This document shows, one piece after another, positions 8,158 to 17,877 of a stretch of 43,882 nucleotides of DNA. Origin of the DNA: QYOJ01 sp043810345. GTDB taxonomy: Bacteria; Bacteroidota; Bacteroidia; Bacteroidales; FEN-979. Every line of letters starts with the position of its first letter. Within the stretch, counting starts at the first letter, position 1. The stretch covers positions 1 through 43,882 of the forward strand of contig JBDROF010000001.1 of the NCBI GenBank assembly GCA_043810345.1, in the 5' to 3' direction. The notes under the pieces were generated by a model. That model did not search any database and had not been told where the DNA came from. It saw only the letters and a program-made list of their open reading frames with translations. The position numbers and the translations under genes are program-made.

Positions 8158-10503
8158 ATGAAGTCATTTCGATTACTCTTCCACCTCTTTTCATTGATTT
8201 CGTTCTTCGTTGTCGCCTCTGTTCCCCTGATGGCGCAGTATGGAACTGTCCGTGGGTTTGTCTATGAAGAGGAAACCGGTGAACCGGTCATCTTTACCAA
8301 TGTCTATTGTTATAAAACCTCCATGGGATCGCCGACTGACGAAAACGGGTATTTTGCCATCACGCGTATCCCGCCGGGAGAATATATCCTGATGGTGACT
8401 TACATTGGTTTTGACTCCCTGCAGATTCCTCTAACGATCAAAGCCAACGAACTGATCACACAGAAGCTCTACCTGAAATCCCGGGCGGTTGACCTGGGTG
8501 AGATCAATATATCTGCTGCCAGACAAGATAAACAACGGGAAACACAAACTTCCATCATCAAAGTCACTCCCAGGGAGATTCAGAAGATCCCTTCCATGGG
8601 TGGGCAGCCTGATTTGGCCCAGTACCTTACGGTGTTACCAGGAGTTATTTTTTCCGGTGATCAGGGCGGTCAGCTGTACATTCGCGGAGGCCCTCCCATA
8701 CAAAACAAAACACTTTACGACGGGATGATTGTGTATAATCCGTTTCACTCCATTGGACTCTTCTCCGTTTTTGATGTGGATATCCTGAAAAACATTGACG
8801 TCTATACCGGTGGATTTAATGCCGAGCATGGAGGACGGATCTCCTCGATCATGGATATCTCTACCCGCGACGGAAACAAAAACCGGTTTGGCGGGAAACT
8901 GGACGTCAGTACATTCGGGGCAAAAGCCCTGCTGGAAGGACCGATTGTTCGTCAGAAGAATGAGAATTCTGCCAGCGCTTCGGTCATCCTTTCGGTGAAG
9001 AATTCATACCTGGATAAAAGCTCTGAGATTTTTTACTCCTACCTGGATCAGAAACTTCCTTATAGTTACCTCGACATCTACGGAAAGATCTCTATCAATG
9101 CACCCAACGGAAGTAAAGTCAATTTCTTCGGATTCAACTTTACCGATCAAGCTACCCTGCAGGGATATAACTTCAACAATTCTGTACTCACGGAAGTACC
9201 GGTTAGTTACAACTGGGACTCCTATGGTGGTGGTGGAAACTTCATCGTGATCCCCGGGAAATCAGCGGTTCTGCTGGAAGGTAATTTTGCTTACTCCTAC
9301 TACAAAGTGAATATGGATGAACCCAATAAAGCACCCCGTTCCTCCAGTATCTCCGGATTCAACGGCGGGCTCCAGTTTACCTACTTCTTCGGGAAGAACT
9401 CGCTGAAATATGGCCTGGAAATGTCGGGATACAAAACCGTCTTTGATTTCTACAACTCCCTCAACCGGAACATTGATATCACCCAGAACTCCACGGAGGT
9501 GGATGTTTACGTGAAGTACAAATGGATCGCCGGAAAATTTATCATTGAACCTGGATTCAGAGCGCAGTACTACGCTTCTCTCTCCACCCTCTCACCGGAA
9601 CCCCGCCTGGCAGTGAAATTCAATGCTACCGGGAGTTTCAGGCTGAAAGCAGCCGGAGGATACTATACCCAGAACCTGATCAGTACCGCCAACGATCTTG
9701 ATGTAGTGAATCTCTTCTACGGCTTTCTGACCGGTCCCGAAAACCTGCCAAAGAAATTCAACGGAAAAGAGGTCACCAACAAGCTTCAGCAGGCCTGGCA
9801 TGTGATTCTGGGATTTGAGTGGGATATTACCCGCAATCTTAGTCTCAATGTGGAAGGGTACTACAAGTACTACCCGCAATTAACCAACCTGAACCGGAAC
9901 AAGTTCTTTGAAGATACCGAAGCTAACGCCGACCAACCTGATTACCTGAAAAAGGATTTCATCATTGAATCCGGTGATGCCGAAGGGGTGGATATCTCAC
10001 TGAAATATACTATCCGTAACGTCCATTTCTGGGGGACCTACTCGCTGGGATTCATCCACCGTAATGACGGAATATCCACTTATGTGCCTCCCTTCGACAG
10101 GCGTCACAACGTGAATTTGATGGGTACCTACGCGTTTGGTAAGAGGCAAACATGGGAGCTGAATGTCCGGTATAATTACGGTTCCGGATTCCCCTTTACC
10201 CCTACCCAGGGTTATTATGAAGAGCTGTTTTTCAGCAACATAGGAACCCCAATCACCATCACCAACGGATCGCTGGGAATCCTTTATGGCGATTACAACT
10301 CCCACCGGTTAACCTATTACAGCCGACTGGACCTCGATATTAAAAAATCGTTTCATTTCGGAAAACGGATGAAACTGGATGTGGATCTAAGCGTAACCAA
10401 TGTGCTCAATGAAAAGAATGTTTTCTATGTCGACCGGATCACCAATACGATCGTCTACCAGCTTCCGATCCTGCCCAGTCTGGGCTTAAGTTTCACTTTC
10501 TGA
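8158..10503 (+). CDS. TonB-dependent outer-membrane receptor with N-terminal carboxypeptidase-regulatory-like domain
   Basis: Protein of 781 residues. A signal peptide (residues 1-26, ending LMAQ) leads into a CarboxypepD_reg-like beta domain (about 28-110: VRGFVYEEETGEPV, DENGYFAI). Next come the plug domain (about 120-240, with QLYIRGGPPIQNKTLYDGM) and a 22-strand barrel region that ends in a terminal Phe, as outer-membrane proteins do. The substrate is unknown. It has no SusD neighbour, so it belongs to the stand-alone TonB receptor group (metal, siderophore or small molecule) rather than a SusCD pair. Confidence 0.9.
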   Translation: MKSFRLLFHLFSLISFFVVASVPLMAQYGTVRGFVYEEETGEPVIFTNVYCYKTSMGSPTDENGYFAITRIPPGEYILMVTYIGFDSLQIPLTIKANELITQKLYLKSRAVDLGEINISAARQDKQRETQTSIIKVTPREIQKIPSMGGQPDLAQYLTVLPGVIFSGDQGGQLYIRGGPPIQNKTLYDGMIVYNPFHSIGLFSVFDVDILKNIDVYTGGFNAEHGGRISSIMDISTRDGNKNRFGGKLDVSTFGAKALLEGPIVRQKNENSASASVILSVKNSYLDKSSEIFYSYLDQKLPYSYLDIYGKISINAPNGSKVNFFGFNFTDQATLQGYNFNNSVLTEVPVSYNWDSYGGGGNFIVIPGKSAVLLEGNFAYSYYKVNMDEPNKAPRSSSISGFNGGLQFTYFFGKNSLKYGLEMSGYKTVFDFYNSLNRNIDITQNSTEVDVYVKYKWIAGKFIIEPGFRAQYYASLSTLSPEPRLAVKFNATGSFRLKAAGGYYTQNLISTANDLDVVNLFYGFLTGPENLPKKFNGKEVTNKLQQAWHVILGFEWDITRNLSLNVEGYYKYYPQLTNLNRNKFFEDTEANADQPDYLKKDFIIESGDAEGVDISLKYTIRNVHFWGTYSLGFIHRNDGISTYVPPFDRRHNVNLMGTYAFGKRQTWELNVRYNYGSGFPFTPTQGYYEELFFSNIGTPITITNGSLGILYGDYNSHRLTYYSRLDLDIKKSFHFGKRMKLDVDLSVTNVLNEKNVFYVDRITNTIVYQLPILPSLGLSFTF

Positions 10504-10575
10504 TTCATGGCCCCGGAAGATGGAAAGGAGACCCTTTCCCGCTGCCGGAAAGCTGGCAGAAAAAATTCTCATGGA

Positions 10576-10604
10576 TTGAGAATGGAAAAGTGTATGTATC
10601 TTTG
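10576..10604 (+). promoter_or_regulatory. Promoter for small lipoprotein gene
   Basis: TATCTTTG at 10597-10604 is an exact TAnnTTTG match, with TTG at 10576-10578 giving an 18-bp spacer, slightly short of consensus. The lipoprotein ATG is at 10637. Confidence 0.65.
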
Positions 10605-10636
10605 TAATACGATTTCTTAATGTAAAAACATCTGAT

Positions 10637-11053
10637 ATGAAACAGACTCTCAGATCCTTTGTTACCATCCTGGTCCTGCTGGCTTTGGGATTCTCCTCCT
10701 GTACGGACGACCCTACCCCTGTGCCGGCCGATCCACGCCAGGTATTTGCAGGTGTGTGGAGTGTGACGGAGACAGAGACACGCCTAACGTACGAAGTGAG
10801 TATTCAACTGGATCCAAAATCGCAAAGTGGAGGTGTTTTTATCTACAACTTTGCCAATGCCGGCAGCAGCAGCAACCCTGCCTATGCCATTGTTTCCGGA
10901 AGCACGATCACACTGGAGGTCAACCAGGTGATCGGTGACGACTGGATCATCAATGGATCCGGCGTCTTATCCGGTTCCAAGATCAACTGGCCCTATACCC
11001 TGAACGACGGCGCCACCCTGCATCATATCTCAGCAGTATTTACCAGGCTTTAG
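10637..11053 (+). CDS. Small hypothetical lipoprotein
   Basis: Protein of 138 residues with a lipoprotein signal peptide. The hydrophobic stretch is at residues 8-19 and the lipobox GFSSC has Cys22 as the lipidated residue. The mature part is short and beta-rich (repeated xVSGSTI, GSGVLSGSKI), resembling lipocalin-like or META-like small lipoproteins, but I cannot assign a family. Its TAG stop overlaps the stop of the convergent DUF4296 gene within the tetranucleotide TTAG. Confidence 0.75.
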   Translation: MKQTLRSFVTILVLLALGFSSCTDDPTPVPADPRQVFAGVWSVTETETRLTYEVSIQLDPKSQSGGVFIYNFANAGSSSNPAYAIVSGSTITLEVNQVIGDDWIINGSGVLSGSKINWPYTLNDGATLHHISAVFTRL

Positions 11054-11421
11054 TTGGAAGAGGATCCTACGAAATTCTTCTCTCTGTTTTTCAGCTCCCG
11101 GTTCACCTCTTCATAGAGTTTGATAAAGGTATCCGGGTCCTCCCGGTAATAGGCCAGGTTTTGCTTATATTTCTCCTGACTTATTCCGTATTTTTTGAAT
11201 AATCCGGCGTAATAATAGTTCCCTATATCCCTGGTATTCTTTCCTTTGTTTCTGGCAATCACCAACGCTGCTTCGATGGTATGGGCATCCGCCAGCAAAA
11301 GTACCATCTGTGCCTCTGGAATGATGGAATCAGCCGGAATTAACAAGGTTTCTGCAGGTTTCCTGTCGGGCAGGCAGGCGACCAGAAGAAGCAGCGGAAG
11401 AAAAAGGAAGAGCCTCTTCAT
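11050..11421 (-). CDS. DUF4296-type lipoprotein
   Basis: Protein of 123 residues. The signal peptide is about 15 residues with Cys16 as the lipidation site (LLVAC). The domain is helical and ends with the pattern YYYAGLFKKYGIS, then FIKLYEEVNREL, which fits the Bacteroidota-specific DUF4296 family of unknown function. It lies 5 bp downstream of the OmpH-like gene and probably forms an operon with it and recQ. It converges head-on with the lipoprotein gene ending at 11053. Confidence 0.78.
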   Translation of the reverse strand: MKRLFLFLPLLLLVACLPDRKPAETLLIPADSIIPEAQMVLLLADAHTIEAALVIARNKGKNTRDIGNYYYAGLFKKYGISQEKYKQNLAYYREDPDTFIKLYEEVNRELKNREKNFVGSSSN

Positions 11422-11426
11422 GAATA

Positions 11427-12047
11427 CTATTTCTTGCGGGAGGCGTACTCCCGGTTCAGCTGATCCAGCACCTGTTTAGTGATATCGAGTCTGTCATTGG
11501 CAATGAGGATCTCTCCGGCTGCACGGTAAGCCAGGATATAATCATACCCAAATTGCCGGTTGAACCTGGCTAAGAAGCTGTTCACGGTATCCAGGAGCTG
11601 GATATTCATATTGAATTCCTGTTCGGCGATCTGCTGGGTGTAGCTCTCTTTTTTCTCCATCAGCGCCTGTTGCTTCATCATCAACTCCTCGTATACTACC
11701 CGGGCCCGATCTTCAGTGATGCTGTTGGTGGAGACCTTGCGCTGAAACTCAGCAGCCTCTTTTTCCAGGGCAGCCTGTTCTCTCAACACCTCCCGGTGAA
11801 GCCGGTTTCCGGTACTCTCAAGATTTTGTTTGAGCACTTTTACAAATTCATAGCGTTCGTTCAACGTATCGATGTTGACATAGACGATGGTAGGTCCGGA
11901 AGGGTGTTCCACCCGCGAGGTATCCTCGCCAGCCAAAGAGGGTTCGCCGGGCCTTTTCGAAGTAAAAAACAGAATGTAGAGGCCAATAAGTCCGGCCAGT
12001 AAGACAAGAAAAAATACTGTATTCAGGTTAATAGCTGGTTTTTCCAT
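11427..12047 (-). CDS. OmpH/Skp-like periplasmic coiled-coil protein with N-terminal membrane anchor
   Basis: Protein of 206 residues. An N-terminal hydrophobic segment (about residues 9-28) lacks an obvious signal peptidase site, so it is probably a membrane anchor. The sequence VYVNIDTLNERYEFVKVL matches the start of the OmpH/Skp core. A long charged coiled coil (about 75-150) and a C-terminal strand follow. Skp proteins hold unfolded outer-membrane proteins in the periplasm. The anchored form differs from soluble Skp. It lies 11 bp after recQ on the same strand. Confidence 0.8.
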   Translation of the reverse strand: MEKPAINLNTVFFLVLLAGLIGLYILFFTSKRPGEPSLAGEDTSRVEHPSGPTIVYVNIDTLNERYEFVKVLKQNLESTGNRLHREVLREQAALEKEAAEFQRKVSTNSITEDRARVVYEELMMKQQALMEKKESYTQQIAEQEFNMNIQLLDTVNSFLARFNRQFGYDYILAYRAAGEILIANDRLDITKQVLDQLNREYASRKK

Positions 12048-12058
12048 AGTTGCATCGT

Positions 12059-14260
12059 TTAATTTCCAAGTTCAGAAATAAATTTGATTCTCATCATCCG
12101 GATCTCTTCCTCCGAATACTCATCCTCCCCGAGATCCTGTAATGCCTGGTAGACCGAATCGGTTTCGGCTGTGCGAAAATAGTCGAAAATCTCTTCCTGG
12201 TGATAGGGATCTATAAATTCATCAATGTAGTAGTTGATATCGACCTTTGTTCCTGCACTTACAATGCTCTCGATCTCAGTCAATGACTCTTCAAATGTCA
12301 GGTTCTTCGCATTTGCAATATCCTCCAGTGAGATTTTCCGGTCTATACTATGGATGATAAAAACTTTGAGCCCCGACTTATTGATCACTGATTTTACTAC
12401 CATATCCATGGGCCGGATAATCTCATTCTCCTCCACGTATTCTTTGATCAGGTCGATGAAGGGTGTTCCGTATTTGAGTGCTTTCCCGGTCCCAACCCCG
12501 GTGATCTGTTTCATCTCATCAGAGGTGATTGGATACTGGATAGCCATGTCCTCCAGCGAGGGATCCTGGAAGATGACAAAGGGAGGAAGTTTCTCCTTCC
12601 GGGCGATCTGTTTACGCAGATCCTTCAACATGCTGAAGAGGGTTTTATCTGCAGTGCTGCTTTTCGAGCCCATCGCTTCCAGGAACTCCTCCTCTTCGGG
12701 GTTTTCATAATCATGATCGTCAACCAGCATGACCGACCACGGTTTTTTGAGGAACTTTTTACCGTCGGCCGTCATCTTCAGGATGCCATAATTCTCGATA
12801 TCTTTGGTGAGCATCCGTTCGATCAGGCACTGGCGGATCACGGCATTCCAGAACTTCTCATCCTTATCGGCCCCTTTCCCGAATACCTCCAGACTGTTGT
12901 GTTTGTAATTTTTTACAGGGGTGGTCAGTTTGCCAAGCAGCACATTGATCAAGTGCTTATGCTTTACCTGTTCTTTCATGGCTAGAACCGCCTCCAGTAC
13001 AATCTGCATGTATTGTTTACCTTCAAACTTCTTCTTTGGATGGAGGCAGTTATCACAGTTCTGGCAGTTATCCTCCGTGAAAATCTCCCCGAAATAGTGA
13101 AGCAGTTGCTTTCGGCGACATACTGAAGATTCGCTGTAGCTGACCGTTTCAAACAGGAGATGTTTCGCGATCTCTTGCTCTGCCACGGTTTTCCCCTTCA
13201 GAAACTTTTCCAGCTTCAGGATGTCATCGTAGCTGTAGAAAGCGATGCAGTTTCCTTCGCCGTCGTCACGCCCCGACCGTCCGGTCTCCTGGTAATATCC
13301 TTCCAGGCTTTTCGGCATATCAAAATGGATCACATAACGCACGTCGGGCTTATCAATCCCCATGCCGAAAGCAATGGTGGCAACGATGACGTCTACATTC
13401 TCCATTAAAAACTTGTCCTGGTTCTCCCGGCGTACGGCAGCCTCCAGCCCAGCATGATAGGGAAGAGCCCTGATGCCATTGAGCAAAAGAGATTCGGCAA
13501 GCTCTTCTACTTTCTTACGGCTGAGGCAATAAATGATTCCCGATTTCCCTGGATGACTTTTGATGAATTTAATCACATCCTTCACCACCGTTTTGTTCTT
13601 GGGTCGGACCTCATAGTAAAGATTAGGCCGGTTGAAGGAGGATTTGAATACATTCGCAGCCATCATTCCCAGGTTCTTCTGGATATCCTGCTGAACTTTT
13701 GGAGTGGCGGTTGCTGTTAGTGCAATCACCGGAACCTTTTGTCCAATCGCTTCAATGATGGGCCTTAACCTCCGGTATTCGGGCCTGAAATCATGTCCCC
13801 ACTCGGAGATGCAATGCGCTTCATCGATGGCATAAAACGAGACCTTTATATTTTTCAGAAATTCTATGTTATCTTCCTTGGTGATGGTTTCCGGAGCCAC
13901 GTATAGAAGTTTGGTCTTCCCCATGGAGATATCTTTCTTGACTTGCATGATCTCCTGACGGGAGAGAGAAGAGTTCATGAAGTGAGCCACCTCTTCTTCG
14001 GTTCCGAAACTTCGCATCGAATCTACCTGATTTTTCATCAGGGCAATCAAGGGGGAGACGATGATGGCCGTTCCTTCCTGAATAAGGGCCGGAAGCTGGT
14101 AACAGAGAGATTTCCCCCCGCCGGTCGGCATGATCACAAATGTATCGTTCAGTGCAAGAACATTGTTGATGATGTCCTCCTGGTTTCCTTTGAAGTGGTC
14201 ATATCCGAACACCCTCTTCAATACATCGTGCAGATCTTGATCGTCCTTACCAGCCGTCAT
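12059..14260 (-). CDS. recQ: ATP-dependent DNA helicase RecQ
   Basis: Protein of 733 residues. Walker A TGGGKS near residues 46-51, DEAH box in AIDEAHCISEWGHDFR near 138-153, and motif VI in QETGRSGRDD are all visible. The zinc-binding RecQ-C-terminal region has Cys in CRRK and CQNCDNC. A C-terminal HRDC-like extension completes it. It is a 3'-to-5' helicase for replication-fork repair and recombination. The length (about 730) is usual for Bacteroidota RecQ and longer than E. coli RecQ (about 610). A divergent promoter lies at 14332-14364. Confidence 0.96.
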   Translation of the reverse strand: MTAGKDDQDLHDVLKRVFGYDHFKGNQEDIINNVLALNDTFVIMPTGGGKSLCYQLPALIQEGTAIIVSPLIALMKNQVDSMRSFGTEEEVAHFMNSSLSRQEIMQVKKDISMGKTKLLYVAPETITKEDNIEFLKNIKVSFYAIDEAHCISEWGHDFRPEYRRLRPIIEAIGQKVPVIALTATATPKVQQDIQKNLGMMAANVFKSSFNRPNLYYEVRPKNKTVVKDVIKFIKSHPGKSGIIYCLSRKKVEELAESLLLNGIRALPYHAGLEAAVRRENQDKFLMENVDVIVATIAFGMGIDKPDVRYVIHFDMPKSLEGYYQETGRSGRDDGEGNCIAFYSYDDILKLEKFLKGKTVAEQEIAKHLLFETVSYSESSVCRRKQLLHYFGEIFTEDNCQNCDNCLHPKKKFEGKQYMQIVLEAVLAMKEQVKHKHLINVLLGKLTTPVKNYKHNSLEVFGKGADKDEKFWNAVIRQCLIERMLTKDIENYGILKMTADGKKFLKKPWSVMLVDDHDYENPEEEEFLEAMGSKSSTADKTLFSMLKDLRKQIARKEKLPPFVIFQDPSLEDMAIQYPITSDEMKQITGVGTGKALKYGTPFIDLIKEYVEENEIIRPMDMVVKSVINKSGLKVFIIHSIDRKISLEDIANAKNLTFEESLTEIESIVSAGTKVDINYYIDEFIDPYHQEEIFDYFRTAETDSVYQALQDLGEDEYSEEEIRMMRIKFISELGN

Positions 14261-14331
14261 TGTATATATCTGGTTAATTGTTTACTTTTGTCCGAGATTC
14301 CTTGATTCTTAAAGAATTAAAGCTATATATA

Positions 14332-14364
14332 CAAATATAAACACAAATATTCCGAATCGCGCAA
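14332..14364 (-). promoter_or_regulatory. Promoter for recQ
   Basis: On the minus strand, TATATTTG (plus-strand 14332-14339) matches TAnnTTTG, and TTG lies 22 bp upstream (plus-strand CAA at 14362-14364). The predicted start is about 65 nt before the recQ ATG. The surrounding 14261-14385 stretch is AT-rich and holds nothing else I can identify. Confidence 0.6.
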
Positions 14365-14385
14365 ATTTTTAAAAAAAATTGTACT

Positions 14386-15351
14386 TTGAAAAGCACAAAA
14401 GATATCCGGGAAACTGCCCTAACAACCATACGCCATGAAGCAGAAGCCATTTTGGGTCTTCTTTCTTCGGTTGACGAGAACTTTGTCCGTTGCGTGGAGG
14501 TGATCCTGCATGCAGGGGGACGCGTAATCGTTACTGGCATAGGAAAGAGCGCGATCATCGGACAAAAGATCGTGGCCACTTTCAATTCCACAGGGACGCC
14601 TTCTGTTTTCATGCATGCTGCCGATGCCATCCATGGAGATTTAGGGATCATCCAGAAAGAGGATGTCGTGCTCTGTCTCTCCAAAAGCGGCGAAACACCG
14701 GAGATACGGATCCTTTTACCCCTGATCAAAAAGAACGGAAACCCGCTTCTTGCTATGGTTGGCAATCCTGCTTCATACCTCGCCACCCATGCTACCTGTG
14801 TGATTGACACCTCTGTCCCGCAGGAAGCCTGCCCTAACAACCTGGCCCCCACCTCCAGCACTACCGCCCAACTGGTCATGGGTGACGCCCTGGCTATATG
14901 CCTGCTCGAAAGCCGCGGTTTTACGGCCAGTGATTTTGCCAAATTCCACCCTGGAGGTGTTCTGGGGAAGAAACTCTATCTCACTGTCGCAGATCTGTAC
15001 GTCAACAATCCAGCGCCAAAAGTAAAACTTTCCGATAATATTAAAAACGTCATCCTGGAAATCTCTTCCAAACGGCTTGGAGCTACTGCCGTGATAAAGC
15101 AGGATAAACTGGCCGGGATCATCACCGACGGGGACCTGCGACGGATGTTGGAGAAGGATGTCAGGTTGGATCAAGTGACAGCGGAGGATATCATGAGCCT
15201 GAATCCGAAAACCATTGAACCCGACACCCTGGTCATTGAAGCTTTGCAGTTGATGCGGAACAATAATATCACCCAATTGATCGTATCTAAAGAAGGGAAT
15301 TACCTGGGCATCATTCATCTGCATGATATCCTCAAAGAGGGAATCATTTAA
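14386..15351 (+). CDS. kdsD: KpsF/GutQ-family D-arabinose-5-phosphate isomerase
   Basis: Protein of 321 residues. The N-terminal SIS domain contains TGIGKSAIIGQKI, the LSKSGETPEI phosphosugar loop, and HPGGVLGKKL at the domain end. Two CBS domains (about 200-320) follow. It isomerises ribulose-5-phosphate to arabinose-5-phosphate for Kdo synthesis, placing it in LPS core assembly together with nearby lptB. No early in-frame ATG exists; TTG at 14386 gives the expected N-terminus. A promoter-like TACTTTG overlaps that start, so either the mRNA is nearly leaderless or the motif is accidental. Confidence 0.9.
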   Translation: MKSTKDIRETALTTIRHEAEAILGLLSSVDENFVRCVEVILHAGGRVIVTGIGKSAIIGQKIVATFNSTGTPSVFMHAADAIHGDLGIIQKEDVVLCLSKSGETPEIRILLPLIKKNGNPLLAMVGNPASYLATHATCVIDTSVPQEACPNNLAPTSSTTAQLVMGDALAICLLESRGFTASDFAKFHPGGVLGKKLYLTVADLYVNNPAPKVKLSDNIKNVILEISSKRLGATAVIKQDKLAGIITDGDLRRMLEKDVRLDQVTAEDIMSLNPKTIEPDTLVIEALQLMRNNNITQLIVSKEGNYLGIIHLHDILKEGII

Positions 15352-15363
15352 TCCACAAACCGG

Positions 15364-17844
15364 TTGATATACAGGATCACACCGGTGGTGGTGCTTCTCC
15401 TCTATAGCATCACCGTTCACGCCCAGGTCACCAAGATCATGGGACGGGTCACCGATGCATCCACCGGCGAACCTCTCCCTTTTGCCAATGTGGTCATTGC
15501 CGGAACGACCATCGGTACTCTCACCGATTTCGAGGGGAAATATTCTATGCAATTTTCAATCAGGGCTGACACTGTCCGTGCATCTCTGATCGGTTTTGCC
15601 CCGGTAAGCCGGAAGATCATCCTGCACCAGTTCCAGACCATTGATTTCGCTCTCCGCCCGGAGACTTACACCCTGGAAGAGGTGACCATCCGGTATGCCG
15701 GGAATCCGGCCGAAAAGATCCTGGCCAGGGTGATCGCCAACAAGGAGATGAACTCGATGCAATCTTTCTCCTCCTACCAGTACGAAGCCTATACCAAAAT
15801 TGAATTGGACGCCAACAACATCAGCGAAAAACTGAAGCAACGGAAACTGTTCAAACCATTTGAATTTGTCTTCTCCTATGTGGATACCTCTACCATCAAC
15901 GGGAAATCTTATCTTCCGGTCTTTCTCACCGAAACCATGTCTGATGTCTATGTCCGGAAGTTTCCCCGGGCACGGAAAGAGATCATCAAGGCCTCCCGTG
16001 TTTCAGGGCTGGAAAACGAAAGTGTGGCACAATTCCTGGGAAATCTCTCCGAACAAATCGACATCTACAAAGATCATATCCCAATTTTCGAGAAAAACTT
16101 TGTGAGTCCGGTTGCTGAATTTGGCCTCGATTTTTATAAATATTACCTGGTCGACAGTACCTTCCTGGACAACAACTGGTGTTACCACATCATGTTCAAA
16201 CCCCGGAGGAAACAGGAGCTTACTTTTACAGGAAGCTTCTGGGTAGCTGATACCTCCTTCGCTATCAGAAAAATTGATCTTCGGATCGCCTCCGATGCCA
16301 ACATCAATTTCATTAACGACCTGGTTGTCAAACAAGAGTTTGAGTGGACCGATAACCGGTTCTGGATGATCACACGGGATGAGATGATCGCCGATTTCAA
16401 CATCATCGAAAATACTGATAAGGTGGTTGGCTTCTTTGGTCACCGCACCTCCTCTTACCGGAATTTCCAGTTTGACACTCCTGAAAACAAACGTTTTCTC
16501 GCCCTGCCGGCCAATGTCTTCATTGAACCCGAAGCGAGTCAGAAAGAGGACTCCTACTGGGAGCTGGCCAGGCATGAAGAACTTTCCGAATCGGAAAAGG
16601 GGATCTATGTGATGGTTGATTCAGTACAGAATATTCCCATCTTCAAAACATATATCGATTTTATATACATGGCCGTGAACGGCTACCTGCTCTGGGGAAA
16701 AGTAGAGGTAGGGCCCTACACAAAACTGTTCAGCTTCAACACCATTGAAGGAGCCAGATTCAGGATCGGAGGGCGAACCAGCAACTTGTTCAGTAAGAAA
16801 ATCCAGCTTGAGGCCTCTGTGGCATACGGAATCAAGGATCAACGATTGAAATACGGGGGAGAGGTGATATACATGTTCAGAAAAAATCCAAGAAGAGACC
16901 TGGTTGCCTCCTACAAACACGATCTGGAACAGCTTGGGTTGAGTCCCAACGCTTTCTCTACCGATAACATACTCTCCTCTCTCTTTCACCGTGGGCCAAA
17001 CGACAAGCTGACCCGTATCCAGGAGTTCAGGATCATGTATGAGCATGAGTGGTTCAACGGGTTGATCAACCGCCTTCATTTCATCCACCGGCAGATGTTT
17101 CCGCTGGGGGAAACCTCCTTTGTGATCTATCCGGATGGAAGAGATGCTCCTGTTCTCATTCCGGATATCTTTACTTCCGAAGTGGTGTTCGATACCCGGA
17201 TCGCCTTCCGTGAACGCTTTGTCACCGGAGAATTTTACCGCTATACGCTAAGTTCCAGTTTCCTCATCATCCTGCTCCGTTATGCCTATGGGATCCCGAA
17301 CCTGTTTCAAAGCGACTATACGTATCACCGGCTTTCGCTGAACCTTCAGCAGTGGTTTAACTTCTCAACTGTCGGGTGGTCAAAATACACCATTGAGACC
17401 GGTAAAATATGGGGAACCTTCCCCTATCCCTTGCTAAAGATCCATGAAGGGAATCAGACGTTCCTTTATGACGAATTCTCTTCCAACCTGATGAACTACT
17501 ATGAATTTGCGAGTGACCAGTACATCTCCTTCAACTATACGCATCATTTCGACGGACTTCTCTTCAATCACCTCCCGCTTATCCGGAAACTGAAATGGAG
17601 AGAGGTCGCCCATCTCCGCTGCGTATACGGTACGCTCAAGGAGAAGGCCCAGGAGTACTCCCTGTTCCCCGGCCAGATGCGGTCGTTCGGAAATATTCCT
17701 TACTGGGAGGCCGGTGTCGGGATCGAAAATATCTTCCGGATCGTACGGGTGGATGCGATATGGCGACTGACCCACCTGAATGACCAGCTCAACCCAAACC
17801 CGGCTAAGTTCGGCCTTTTTATCTCCTTATACTTTTCATTCTGA
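15364..17844 (+). CDS. DUF5686 outer-membrane protein with carboxypeptidase-regulatory-like domain
   Basis: Protein of 826 residues. The TTG start gives a good signal peptide (residues 1-21, ending VHAQ). A CarboxypepD_reg-like domain (about 24-105: MGRVTDASTGEPLPFANVVI) follows, then the long DUF5686 region, predicted to be a beta-barrel and ending in Phe. The family is Bacteroidota-specific, lies at the outer membrane, and has no established function. It starts 12 bp after kdsD and is probably cotranscribed. ATG starts are absent near the N-terminus. Confidence 0.85.
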   Translation: MIYRITPVVVLLLYSITVHAQVTKIMGRVTDASTGEPLPFANVVIAGTTIGTLTDFEGKYSMQFSIRADTVRASLIGFAPVSRKIILHQFQTIDFALRPETYTLEEVTIRYAGNPAEKILARVIANKEMNSMQSFSSYQYEAYTKIELDANNISEKLKQRKLFKPFEFVFSYVDTSTINGKSYLPVFLTETMSDVYVRKFPRARKEIIKASRVSGLENESVAQFLGNLSEQIDIYKDHIPIFEKNFVSPVAEFGLDFYKYYLVDSTFLDNNWCYHIMFKPRRKQELTFTGSFWVADTSFAIRKIDLRIASDANINFINDLVVKQEFEWTDNRFWMITRDEMIADFNIIENTDKVVGFFGHRTSSYRNFQFDTPENKRFLALPANVFIEPEASQKEDSYWELARHEELSESEKGIYVMVDSVQNIPIFKTYIDFIYMAVNGYLLWGKVEVGPYTKLFSFNTIEGARFRIGGRTSNLFSKKIQLEASVAYGIKDQRLKYGGEVIYMFRKNPRRDLVASYKHDLEQLGLSPNAFSTDNILSSLFHRGPNDKLTRIQEFRIMYEHEWFNGLINRLHFIHRQMFPLGETSFVIYPDGRDAPVLIPDIFTSEVVFDTRIAFRERFVTGEFYRYTLSSSFLIILLRYAYGIPNLFQSDYTYHRLSLNLQQWFNFSTVGWSKYTIETGKIWGTFPYPLLKIHEGNQTFLYDEFSSNLMNYYEFASDQYISFNYTHHFDGLLFNHLPLIRKLKWREVAHLRCVYGTLKEKAQEYSLFPGQMRSFGNIPYWEAGVGIENIFRIVRVDAIWRLTHLNDQLNPNPAKFGLFISLYFSF

Positions 17845-17852
17845 GGAAACGT

Positions 17853-17860
17853 TACTTTTG
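17853..17860 (+). promoter_or_regulatory. Promoter -7 element upstream of lptB
   Basis: TACTTTTG at 17853-17860 matches TAnnTTTG and lies 17 bp before the lptB ATG at 17878. The -33 TTG is not clear, so lptB may also be read from the upstream operon. Confidence 0.5.
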
Positions 17861-17877
17861 TACAATAATCTAAGATC

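Noticed and set aside
10522..10560. Terminator after the TonB-dependent receptor gene
   Set aside because: GGAAAGG/CCTTTCC and a second small stem exist, but no T run follows on the plus strand, so I do not call it.
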